DNA from: Zancudomyces culisetae
Taxonomy: Eukaryota; Kickxellomycota; Harpellomycetes; Harpellales; Legeriomycetaceae
DNA length: 37,355 bases
NCBI GenBank assembly: GCA_001969505.1
Contig: LSSK01001120.1
Span: 1 to 37,355 of the forward strand
Direction of reading: 5' to 3'
Below, one piece after another: positions 1-10,254 of the stretch. The notes under the pieces are model-generated. The model ran no database searches. It worked only from the letters and a program-made list of their open reading frames with translations, and had not been told where the DNA came from. Within the stretch, counting starts at the first letter, position 1; every line of letters starts with the position of its first letter. The translations under genes were made by a program, and so were the position numbers.

Positions 1-650
1 TTTTGATTTAGCAAAAGAGGACATTTATTTAGTTAAACAAAAATTTCAATTTTATACAATAAAATCTACAAAAAATCTAACTAAAAAATACAAAACACAA
101 TTAACCAATGGAAATGTTTCGCCTATTGTAGGCATACAACATTTTGTGAGCTGAGTTGTAAACAGATAAATCTAGATCAAATGTTGAGCATTTTTATGGT
201 TTTTTTATCAAGATTTTTTTTATAATCGATTATGAAAATAGCTTTAACCGGATCTACGGCACATATTTAGCCTGCTATTTCAATACTGTTACACATACTA
301 TCACTCATTCTTGATCAAATTTCAAGTTCACACCCCCTTTTTATTATCTTCAAATTATTGGGTACTACTCGACTTTTTCTTTGAATAAAAGCAAATATAT
401 TCAAAGTATTCAGCATCGTTTTCTTTTGGTTAGATGAGTTTATTAAATAGATATCACATAGTACTCCAAAAAATAGTTCTGCAAAATAGCAACCAACCAA
501 TTCCCGTATTCATCATCGACCCTCCTTTTTGTAGCCAAAACTAGAATTACTTGTTTATTATCAATACCATGGTTCTAAAATCCGAAAAGTCGATATTTAA
601 ATTAAAGTTACCAGTCTAAAACTATAATGTTTCAGACTAAATAAATAAGA
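1..650. other. AT-rich stretch downstream of SYG1, no supported gene
   Basis: This is the 3' flank of the minus-strand SYG1-type gene. The longest open frame (about 315-500, minus) lacks any recognisable family features and is T/A-run rich. I see no tRNA-like or repeat structure. Confidence 0.5.
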
Positions 651-3270
651 TTAGACTATATCTAGGTTCTCCGGAGGAAGTTTGTCCACAGTTCTGGAGG
701 ATACTGCAAAAGGCAGGGGAATGTCTAACGTCGCTCTGAAGCGACCACAATTGTTGACCTGCTCGTTTTCTAGGCGGAAAAAGCACCATTGATACCGTCT
801 GAGTGCCTCGACAAAAGCCAATATATGTCGTAAATAAATACTTTTAGGGAATACGTAATACGGTAAAAGCCATATCGAAAACCTCAACAAAGGGTTGGAA
901 ATGAGTGCAATATAATAAGGAATCAATGATCGATATTTTAGCTCTCTCCGCAAAAATAAATGCGGCGAGTCTGATTCAAAAAAACCCCAGTCCATGTACA
1001 AATCCCAATAAATAGAGTAACAGGTGGATATAACGTGCGCAGAGAGTAGTACCGCGGGTGGAACAGTATCAAAATAGCGTAACCAGATTGTGGCATAGTT
1101 GGCAAAGTACTTTAAAGCGTTTGCAATGTGCGGGAAGGCCTCTGAGGAATCGCGATAACGGCGTATGCATTGAATAAAACGTATAAGATGCGGAAGTGAC
1201 ATTAGCAAATACGAACCGACATTATGAGTAGACAAGCATTTGTCTCCGACATTGGTCCAATTCAGCGAAGATCCACATCCTATGAGATAAAATATATTCA
1301 TAGAGTAACTTAAGCTACACATTATATCGGCCAGAAAAAAGTCTCTAAACTCCACTGTATAAAATCCAGGCAGCAGTATTCGTTTCTAAATTAAAATAAT
1401 ATTTGATTCATAAAATGGGTTAGTGTTAACATCGTATCCTTGAGCCCTATACTTGATGGTTTTGTTATACCCTCATAAAATTATTTTGATTTTTTTTTAG
1501 CAAAATTTTGTACTAGTATATTGGAACACTTACAAGTGATATCAGCAACCATCTCCGCGAAGACCAGTATAACAGATTTAACGGAAGGAATAAAAATGTC
1601 AATAGAAGGACAAGTAGCGATAAGACCATAATGTTGGGATTTGGAATATATGGCGAAATCAACAGGTTTGTGTAAACTACGCCCAACACGAAAAGTAGAA
1701 GCGAGGAACATATCTTGAAAAATTGCCAAGGTGAAAGATTATCGCGTGGATCAAAAATAAAGATAAACTTGTAGTTGATTCGCGCCCTAAACCAGGCAAG
1801 CATGTTTACGGATGTGAGTACAAAGTAAAACAGTACCAAGAATAAGCAGTAATAAATCTGTAGTACAATTGTCAGGTTTTCTGGAATTTTCTCACTCAAA
1901 CACATGTAGAGTATTTGGGCTAGCAGAGGTATTGATAGCCCAACATTAAACCCACTTTTAAATATGCTTTCTCGATGTACACTGTACACATTCAGTGGCA
2001 TACGAAGTTCTGTTTTTGCTTGTTGAAGCGATCCGTTAGAAAAATTAATTCTATACAGGTTTTCGACGCCCCGAAGCATCTCCTCCAGTTTGGGCGACTT
2101 TTCAAAGTAATTAGAATTTAAAATATTCAAGTAGTAGTCTGCCCCGTTATTCCAGTTTGTCGTTTTTCTGTATTTTTTCATTATTTTCACTATTCCCGTA
2201 TGGTTCAATATCCTATAGTTTTTAAGCATCTCCATCCCCCTATGTACCTCCAACGTTGCCTTTTTCAACTTTTGAAATGCACGTGTTACACTCACGTCGG
2301 TTTTTTGCTTGGCTTCTTCATTGTTTTCCTTTTCGCTGACCTTCAACGCTTCCTCTATCATGCTTTTAATTGTCCATAATACCTTCTTTCCTTTTGAAAA
2401 CTCCAAACTTTTTTTCTTCTCAGAGCCTAGTGCTTTACTGAAGGCATTTTCTTGAATTTTGTGCCTGAGGATTTCCAGCTGGTTACATATCGCCACAAAT
2501 CTGGTGTAAAACAATTCTTCCTTCTCGCGATAAAACGAGTTGATTTTTTGCAATTCCTCGTTGACTAACCTAAAGAACTCCTGTTCCCCAAGGCTTCTCA
2601 TATCTAGTGCATTGTAAAACATCTCCTCGCTAGCATACATTTTATAAACATGCTCCGGACTATATCTAGTAGAGTTTTTCTTTATCACTACCACCGCTTC
2701 GTCCCTTTTTCCGGAGGTTGCATTTTTTTCGCTCATAGAATTTATTCTCCGCCTTACACTGTCTTTTGCTGGCTCGAGTTCGCCTACAACAGCGCTAGAT
2801 ACACCTGACGTGCTGGTGTTACCCATTTGGTTCTCCTTGGCAAGGTTTTCACGGCTATGAATTCTTCTCCCCCCAAACGATCTCTCTAAATCTCTTGGAA
2901 GAGAAGCTGAAACGTTGCTCTCCTCCCGATGTAACCATGCTTCATACTCGTTGCTGCCCTTTACATCCGGAACTTCCGACAAGAACCCGTGTCCATGTAT
3001 ATGTTGAGTGCTTTGATAGGCCTTTGATGGCTTCGCTGTGTTCATAAGGTAATTCCCTCTGGTTCCTTGGATACTACTGTTCTCCCCTCCCACTCTATGT
3101 GATCCATACTCCAATTCTAAGCCTATGGGTAAAATGGGGACACTCTCCCCTGTGAGATCTTTTTTGGTGGCAGTTATTCTCTTTAAGCATTTCTTTAGTA
3201 GTTTGTAATTCAAATACTTTGTATGCCACTCGGGGACTGCCTCTGATTCGATATATTTTCCAAACTTCAT
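651..3270 (-). CDS. SYG1: SPX-EXS domain protein (SYG1/XPR1 family), two exons
   Basis: Membrane protein of the SYG1/XPR1 family, which links inositol-pyrophosphate sensing (SPX) to phosphate export or signalling (EXS). Exon 1 is 3270-1534 and exon 2 is 1385-651, giving about 823 aa. The start MKFGKYIESEAVPEW is the canonical SPX N-terminus, followed by a Lys-rich InsP-binding helix (YKLLKKCLKR, residues about 22-31). A hydrophilic, low-complexity SPX insertion lies at about 40-210. Hydrophobic EXS helices begin near residue 455. The open frame ends early, but a GTAAGT donor at 1533, a CACTAAC-like branch site near 1417-1423 and a TTTAG acceptor at 1386 join it in phase 0 to the second exon. 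Exon 2 contains the EXS signatures VEFRDFFLADIMCSLSYSM and RRYQWCFFRLENE. The apparent break is therefore an intron of 148 nt, not a nonsense mutation. Seen: domains and splice sites. Inferred: transport or signalling role. Confidence 0.93.
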
Positions 3271-3781
3271 TCTGTTTTTGCTTTGACTGTTGTCTTTTCA
3301 CCTTTGTTAAGTACAGGAAATAATTTTGTGTCACAACTAGTGATAGCATCAAGCAACACTATCACCCAGACCTCCTATTGTTACGTTGTTCTATTACCCG
3401 ACTGATATTGTCTCGTTCAGTCGTTTCTAGGCATGATTTTATTTCTGAATTAACGGTTGAAACAAACCAGTTAATATCCCTTTTTATACTTTTATTAGAA
3501 CATGGTTAGCGACCCTCCAAAACCTGTGATGAGTTTTTCTGACCTTTCTCCCTCTTTGCTATTCCTCTCAAAATTACCGACTGTAACCCAGTTTTACGTA
3601 ATACTGCCAGATTTTTGTATTTTTTTTTTACAAATGACCTTCACAATATTTTTTTTTGCGAAAAAATTTTATTTGCTTGACACAGATTGGCTCAGAATAA
3701 TAGAAATCCACAGGGTTAATAGTAAATCATATTAAATGGTATTGCCTAATATATTTTGAGATATTTAATTTCATTTTTTTT

Positions 3782-3808
3782 GGGGGGGGGGAAAGGGCTG
3801 GAGGGGAT
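3782..3808 (+). repeat. G-run cluster (possible G-quadruplex)
   Basis: A run of ten G is followed within about 17 nt by GGG and GGGG runs on the plus strand. This is strongly purine-skewed in an otherwise AT-rich intergenic region. Quadruplex formation is an inference from the G-run spacing. Confidence 0.5.
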
Positions 3809-5339
3809 TGAAGAGGCTGGGTAGTTTTTGGAATATTCATGGCTTTGAATAATAACATCTCCCACTAGTATTGACCTTGCATAGGAGTTGTAATTAGAGA
3901 TTGGTCTTGATTCGAGAAATAACTGTACAGCGCTTATGTACTTTCTCTAAAATGCCAAAATCTTAGGGCCGGATGGACGCTTTGTGTTGTTAAATACATA
4001 CCACAAAAGTGCCTCTTCTCAGTAATAATGTTATAGCGGTTTTTTGTGCACTAAAAGGCGCATATTGTGTGCAAACTTTCCTAGGTGAACCGCCAGAACT
4101 TATACCTATCCAGATCTCTATACTCGTGATCAAAAGTTAGATTGATCATCTATATAGCTTATTTATTTTAAAGACCCAGTCAAAATTTGAACCTCAACAA
4201 AACGCTACTACTCTAAAGCATATGGGGAGGGAGGAGTAGCAAATAAAAGAGCATGTATCCTATTGTATTGATATTTCAGTTGAATTTTAATTGATTTAAG
4301 CGTTTCTGCTTTCCTCCAAGAGTGCAAATACTGTATTAGTACCATCTGTCAATATTGTAACTGTTTAAAAGAAGAAAAGTTTAGTACTACTCCAGTGATA
4401 TTGATGGTCGACAATCTAACAAAAACAATAAGAGTAATTATCTGTTTGTATGACGAGGTGAGTTGTTGGAATTTGGAATCACTAAAACTATGCTCATCAC
4501 ATCCCATGATTTAACGATTTTTACGCTAGGTTAAATAATCGATAAAGCAGAAATAGAGTCCATCAAATCGCGAAGGAAATCATCTATTCTCTTTAGTGTA
4601 TTTAGGCTCTTGATATAGTATGGTTATGTGTATTGATCTCTTATCAGCCTCGTTTTTCCTTGTTATATAAAAATAGAAGATAGCTATACAACTGCCGAGT
4701 AGTAAATAGCACAGCTGGGTTTTATTCTTTTGAACTAGTTCCGAACATTTTGATTCATTGATAAACAAGACATTCATTTCATATTTTTGCATATTTTTCT
4801 GCAAAATGAATATATATTTCGACTTTAGTCTAGTTTATTGTTAAAATGCAAGAAAGAAAAAAAAAACTTAATAACTTTGATTAGCTCGGATGTTTTTTGA
4901 CACAGCAATCTCAAAGCTATAATGTAATAACACAAGAGCATAACAAAACTTCTGAATCATCCAAATAAACTCTTATTGTATTTTACTCTGGTACCTGTAT
5001 TTTATCCATACAAGATTATATCATATTATCCTAATAGCCATATATTGCCGGGTTACGGCTACACTTTCTTAGAAGCATTCAGAAATTTACATCATGATTT
5101 CTTGATTTGAATCAAACAACAATCAGTTTTATTGTAAGATACTGATAAACATGCTTTGACAACTAATCTTCAATACCTTGACAGGTAATAGACCGATACT
5201 TTCAATTGTACTTCAGTTTTAAAACTACTGAATAAACTGTTACTTATATTGTCTTTTATACATTAATTCTAAGAGCTATATTCGGCAAAGTGCAGCATAA
5301 GTTCTCTCAAAAATGCATTTTCACAATAAAAATGTTATA

Positions 5340-5347
5340 TATAAATA
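5340..5347 (+). promoter_or_regulatory. TATA box (TATAAATA) for the 5484 gene
   Basis: TATAAATA lies 144 nt before the ATG of the small secreted protein. The paralogous gene at 10255 carries the identical octamer 139 nt before its ATG, which supports a functional core promoter. Confidence 0.5.
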
Positions 5348-5483
5348 CCAAGTTTGGTTTACCGATGCTTTCTCCATCTAAACTTCCTTTTATATTGCTA
5401 TATACGCCCGGTTAGCTAAATTGGAATTTTTGTAAGAAGATATCAGCATTTGAAACCAAGCAACTACACCACAAAAAAAAAGG

Positions 5484-5876
5484 ATGCGCCTAATGAACCT
5501 TTCACTACTCAGCCTAACATCTCAGTTGTTGGTCACGGCTTATTGTGATAGACACACTCGCTCTCGCTTTAATCATGACGAATGGGAAAACCTTGGCAAA
5601 ATATGCAATCCAAAGGTGAATCGCAACTGGAGTTGGGATGTCGCCCCAGATTATCTCTTTGTAAACTCGTTGCCTTGTAAGCCAAAATCGTTTGATGGTC
5701 AGAGGTTTGAGTACATGTATGTCTGTTTTAGAAGGTTTAGAAGAAAATGGCACAAGGATGAGAAATTCCGCGCGCATTGGGATAACTCCAAACACTTCCG
5801 TAGAAGACTGTTCAATGAAAGTCTTCAGCATTACTCATTTTACTTTTACAATCAAAATGATGTTGACCATCACTAG
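5484..5876 (+). CDS. Small secreted aromatic/basic protein, family unknown (paralogue A)
   Basis: Single-exon gene of 130 aa. The first about 20 residues (MRLMNLSLLSLTSQLLVTAY) form a signal-peptide-like hydrophobic stretch, then the mature part is rich in Arg, His, Phe, Tyr and Trp. I do not recognise the family. Residues 55-105 align without gaps to residues 119-169 of the secreted Asn-rich protein at 10255-10800. Conserved positions include the PD pair, F59, L63, P67, GQ (72-73), F75, Y77, Y79, FR (85-86), W89, FR (95-96), W99 and F105. An upstream Trp (W49) aligns with W113 of the paralogue. It lacks the paralogue's Asn-rich region and a Lys-Arg processing site. The ATG follows an A-rich leader. 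Likely extracellular or cell-wall protein; molecular function not inferable. Confidence 0.8.
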   Translation: MRLMNLSLLSLTSQLLVTAYCDRHTRSRFNHDEWENLGKICNPKVNRNWSWDVAPDYLFVNSLPCKPKSFDGQRFEYMYVCFRRFRRKWHKDEKFRAHWDNSKHFRRRLFNESLQHYSFYFYNQNDVDHH

Positions 5877-6394
5877 GCTCAGTTTTGTATCCGCTTTGGC
5901 TTATAAAGCGAAAATTACTGTAGTGAAGTTTTAGTGTTTAATCAGAGAGAAAGATAACGTGAAACGACAATTTACTTGTTTTATAAAATAAACATGTTCA
6001 TGTCATGACCTAGTAACTTTTTTTTGAAGTTTTTAGGCAAGTTGATCCCAGTCATTTTCATATAACCAAAGTAAATAATAAATATATGAATCATTATATA
6101 TCAGTTTTTAAGGTGTTTTATATATAGATGGGCTCCAGTTTCTGTTAGCCTTCAGTATATCTGCTTTCATTTGGAAATTTGCATCATATTTTCTCGTTTT
6201 TTAAATCCTAGGCAAAAGTTTCAAAGATATAAATTATTTAAACTGAACCAACAAATTTTACTTCAATTAAAGCGGAATGATCAGTTGATTGCCTAAAATG
6301 GCTGAAAATATCAATTTACTCTTTGTACATCATAGTATTATCAACAATATATTATAATTCAATATTTGCATGTTGGTAAACTAACACACAAAAT
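5877..6394. other. Intergenic, AT-rich
   Basis: No open frame, RNA or repeat is supported here. It holds the 3' flank of the small secreted protein gene and the promoter side of the ELM1-like gene. Confidence 0.5.
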
Positions 6395-8507
6395 ATGTTA
6401 CTAAATTCGTGGCTGCGACAAAGGTCGGTCTATATAAACCCCATACTATGTCAACCTTCAAGGCGTATTTCAGATTTTACAAACTCGCGTTTTTCTAATC
6501 TCTTACCAGAAACATGGGTCATTTCGACAAAAAATACGGAATCAATGCTGGCTGGCAAAAGTCTTGCCGAAAAAATAGGCCTCCCTACCGTAAATAAGAT
6601 CATATCCCCTTCAAAGTGTAAGAAAGTAGATACAAGAATATTTTTTTAAAGAGAAGGGGTAGTATATAAAAATTCTCCCCTCCCCATTCTTCGCAGTGGC
6701 TAATTCTTTTTGAATTGGAATTTCTTATAGTGAATAGATATCTTCCCTTTGCTCTTGGAAATTTGACTTCCAAAATATTTAACTCGACTGGGATAGGTGA
6801 GTAAACATTTTTCGCATAGCATTAATACTACTACGCACCAATACTGTTCTAATACCAATCACAAATTTCAAATTAGATTCAAAAGTTTCCAATTTTCCAC
6901 GCTTTATCGTTGCTTCTGAAAACTTGGTAATCCCAGCCTGTCTTTTACTTAAAAAAATAAGCAAAAACCAATCCTTTTTGGGTAAGCCCGGTATATTTAT
7001 TGTTCCCTTTTATGCGAACTGAGCTAATTTTGCAGTTTTTGCCTACATTCAAACACACCAACCACCTTTGATGTAAATATATAGTTTTCAATGGAAAGCC
7101 AGAATGCTCGTTGAATAAATTCGACGCTGTGAGTTTAAGCTGGATAGAAAAAATGGAATTAAGTAAGAATTGCACCGAACAGGCTTTTATGCGTTTGTCT
7201 TTCTATATCTTAATATCTTTAATTTATTTTATAGGGAAACTCGGTCCGTTTATGGCGGCAAGAAAAAACGTCTTTTCATCAGAGGGGAAGCTTTATTTAT
7301 ACTCTTTCATCGAGTGCTTGCTAACATTATATATATATCGAATCTAACCGTACCAATAGCTGCCTATCTCTGCCTATTCCCCCGATGTCAAAGGTAAATC
7401 AAGAGAGGCTAGCAATAGTACTGGTATTCCAACTTCCCAGGCCGGAAAACATATGGCTGTATTCATCGACTCGTGCTGGCACCCAAGCGTTTATAAAATG
7501 AGTGTTGACGATGCAGAAAAGCTTGGAAAGGATCTAGAGGTAGGCGCTATACATCTAAAATAATATTACGTAACAATTTTTTTTAAGCGTCCATAGTAGA
7601 AGCATTTTGTTACACTGTTAAATGCTTTATCACATATTGATTTAGAAACTGGCAGGAGATTATGGTTTTAGTTTATCAGTCAGGTTTTCCAAGAACACGC
7701 CTTTACATGTATGATTTCCACACTATTTCTCAGATTTTCAATATATGCCATCATGTGTACCATTTTTTATTGATAAAAGCTAGCAACTATTCATTTAATC
7801 AACTATTATATCCCGTGAAATAGCTAAAGAAAGTGGTAATGGGTTCTCTAACCAGGTAATTTGTTATTATATTTAAAGTAAATTAACACTTTTAACCACT
7901 AACTATTCGGTTCTTCATAGAATCAAAGCACAAAACAAGGGTTGCTCTATCGATTATTGGGACGAGGAACACCCAAATGAAGTGACTGATCCTTATGAGA
8001 CATACCTATTTCGTGCCGATCACGTTCTTATAACCGCTGATGCTTTGAATACTCTATCTAACTCTCTATATCTAGGGTAAGTATTTCATTTTATTGAATA
8101 TTTTTTTTGGGGGGAGGGGGGGGGGAGGGTGAAGTTGGAGTTGGAGTTGGAGCTGGAGTTGGATTTTACAGATTAACCGTCTTTAACCTCCACACCAATG
8201 TTGGTATTGTATAATTCCGAAATGTATTAAAATAACCATTAGGAAACCCACGTATATAATTAACCAAGAGTCTACATCCAAACTACTAAGAACATTATAC
8301 GCCAATCTCAACGAAAAAAACTTTGTAAGAAGGTTTTATCTGGGTGGAAGTTTTGATTACATGCTGGACGGAAGTTTTGAGCTTAAAGCCGATATTTTGT
8401 CAACCACAAGCGAAGACAAGCCTTTTTCGTACTACTTAGATGCTAATACTAATAGTGCACTTAAATTTTCCCAGTTTATTGCAAAGAAGTACAAGTCTTT
8501 TGCATAG
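6395..8507 (+). CDS. ELM1/DUF1022-family protein, about 10 exons
   Basis: Homologue of the ELM1 (DUF1022) family, known from plant mitochondrial fission and from bacteria. Proposed exons: 6395-6617, 6731-6796, 6877-6981, 7085-7162, 7235-7269, 7360-7539, 7646-7708, 7824-7855, 7921-8076, 8243-8507, about 400 aa. Family landmarks in order are: N-terminal TWVIST near an Arg/Ser-rich, possibly mitochondrial leader; FIVASENLVIPA; FDAVSLSW; HMAVFIDSCWHPS with the following DAEKLGKDL helix; FSLSVRFSKNTP (the TSRRTP position); SIDYWDEEHPN (the WDG.DPN position); and FRADHVLITADALNTLSNSLYLGKP (nucleotide-sugar-like domain end). Most joins have GTAAG/GTGAG/GTATG donors and consistent phase. Two are uncertain: the acceptor at 7084 competes with one at 7035, and the donor GTCTTT at 7270 is poor. 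A decaying gene is possible, but the long intact 3' half argues against it. Confidence 0.72.
8109..8162 (+). repeat. G-run followed by TTGGAG hexamer repeat inside an intron
   Basis: About 21 nearly pure G bases (8109-8129) are followed by four to five TTGGAG/CTGGAG units, within the last intron (8077-8242) of the ELM1-like gene, on its sense strand. It is a simple-sequence tract prone to length change. Confidence 0.8.
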
Positions 8508-10254
8508 ATGCCTTTATTTGAAAATTACATAGGATATTTCTATTACTTTTGTTTTTTGGCAATTGTACGCCTAAAATACATGTACATAAACTACAAATAA
8601 TGGGTACTCGGTTCTATTTTAATTTTGTTATCAGCCCAAGGCGAATAAAAATACTATTAATAAGTCGATTCCGACGTAGTAACCCCGATCATGTACTATT
8701 GTACAGGCTTTTTTATACAAGCACTTTTGTGCAGCCACATTAAACATGTATGTGAATTTCTCTGTTGCTTGTTCTTTTTGTCTTTTTATAAAAACATGAA
8801 CCCCCTATTCATTGTATCCAAATATATCATAGCAATTACGGCAACACAATAAGTAATTCACCTTGTCAACTCTTTTTGGGGCGAGATATACAGAATACAG
8901 CATTACCCAAAACTTTATCTGATTATACAAAGGAAAAATGGTACAAAGTTGAATATATCGGCGCTGGCTGGTTCTTGCTACTGGTTTGCTTTGTGGGTTA
9001 ATGATTGTTTTTTTAGTAGATACAGCATGTAGAGTGAGTGTAGTATTCAGATGAGTTGATGGTGAATAATGGTCTTGGGAAAAAAAAACACCCCGCAATC
9101 TGGCTGTGGGGGGGGTGTTATTGTACACATCTTTTTCTTTTTTCGTTTTTCTTTTTGCCTTTTGTTATGTTTTGGCCAATAAAAGTCGCGTAATTGAATA
9201 ATATGTAAAATAAATAAAGTACCAAAAATTGTTGAAAACTACCAGAAATTATTGGTATTTCAGCGATTAACGAAAAAATCGGCGTGCTATTTCTGGGGTA
9301 TAATGAGATTTGTAAGCCGATCTCAATTATTAAATAAATACAATCACAATTGTTATTACCATAATTAAGACACAAAATGTCCAAACACCTAATAACAATG
9401 CTAATATATTTGAGTGTTAAAGAGCTTGAAACTTGAGCAAAAGCGTAAACTTGCAACAGGACGCGCCCCCTTTTCCCCGTATAGATAGGTATTCGCAGCT
9501 GTACTATAAAACAAATAATGGCATTTTAAACAATATTGATATACATCCAAAATTATGTAGTGGTCATATAGCTATGAACCCCAATTATGCCATCAAAAAA
9601 GATCAACGTAATTACATATTGCCTATTGTTTGCAGAAGCCAAATTAAAATAATTTTCTTATACTCGGCCAAATTCGTTTTCAAAAAGGATGGGAAAAAAA
9701 GTATAATAAAACCATCATGGTAATGCATTCTATTATAGTAGATAACGCAAAATGGGATAATGTGCGCAAACGCTTGTTTTATTATTGATGGTTAAGAAGG
9801 TTAGGCAAAATATTGTTATAAATTTACGATTATAAGGAGTTCAAATTGAATTTTAAGGCATTTTGGTTGGGATAAAGGGAGGTGAGGTTGTTCCACATTG
9901 TTTGACTATTATTGTTTGATCTGATTGTCATTGAATTTTAACAAAGCTACTGAAGGCCGTGTAATTAAAATACTAGTAGATTTGTATAGAGGTTTGCACA
10001 TTTTATCTTACGAAGCAACTCATTAACGGTGCAAATTACAATTAAAGTTCATATAGCTGTAGAGACCTTTAATAATATAAAAAAATATGGCAGGTGAAGG
10101 CAAAACACAAAAAGATATAAATAGACAAGTTTTATGACTTGAATAACTAAAAATTAAGCATCAACATCTTAATAACAACATACATACACAAGCTTTTATC
10201 AAGTGTAAACTTTTGCAACATCTTCAATACGCAATTAAAATCAAATCATTCAAA
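8508..10254. other. 1.7 kb intergenic region
   Basis: Open frames here (8805-9128 minus, 9118-9456 minus, 9433-9723 plus) start only with non-ATG codons and have no recognisable domains. I treat them as chance frames. The right end holds the promoter of the Asn-rich secreted protein gene. Confidence 0.45.
10116..10123 (+). promoter_or_regulatory. TATA box (TATAAATA) for the 10255 gene
   Basis: TATAAATA sits 139 nt before the ATG, matching the layout of the paralogous gene at 5484. Confidence 0.5.

Larger units (their letters stand above)
3271..5483. other. 2.2 kb intergenic region
   Basis: This stretch lies between the divergent SYG1 and the small secreted protein gene. It contains a G-rich run (3782-3808) and scattered short frames. 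One is 3502-3735 (+, ATG, low complexity). Another is 4580-4792 or so (-), which holds one hydrophobic segment but has no family resemblance. I cannot support a gene here. Confidence 0.45.

Noticed and set aside
651-1533. SYG1 looked like a gene split by a premature stop
   Set aside because: A perfect GTAAGT donor, a branch site and a TTTAG acceptor join the two frames in phase across a conserved motif, so it is an intron.
7060-7090. A +1 frameshift in the ELM1-like gene (skipping one A at 7071)
   Set aside because: A single intron from 6982 to the acceptor at 7084 keeps the frame without any shift. I keep the alternative acceptor as a finding but do not call a frameshift.
8805-9456. Two minus-strand frames of about 110 aa
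   Set aside because: Both begin with non-ATG codons, have no domain or signal, and overlap each other and simple-sequence tracts.
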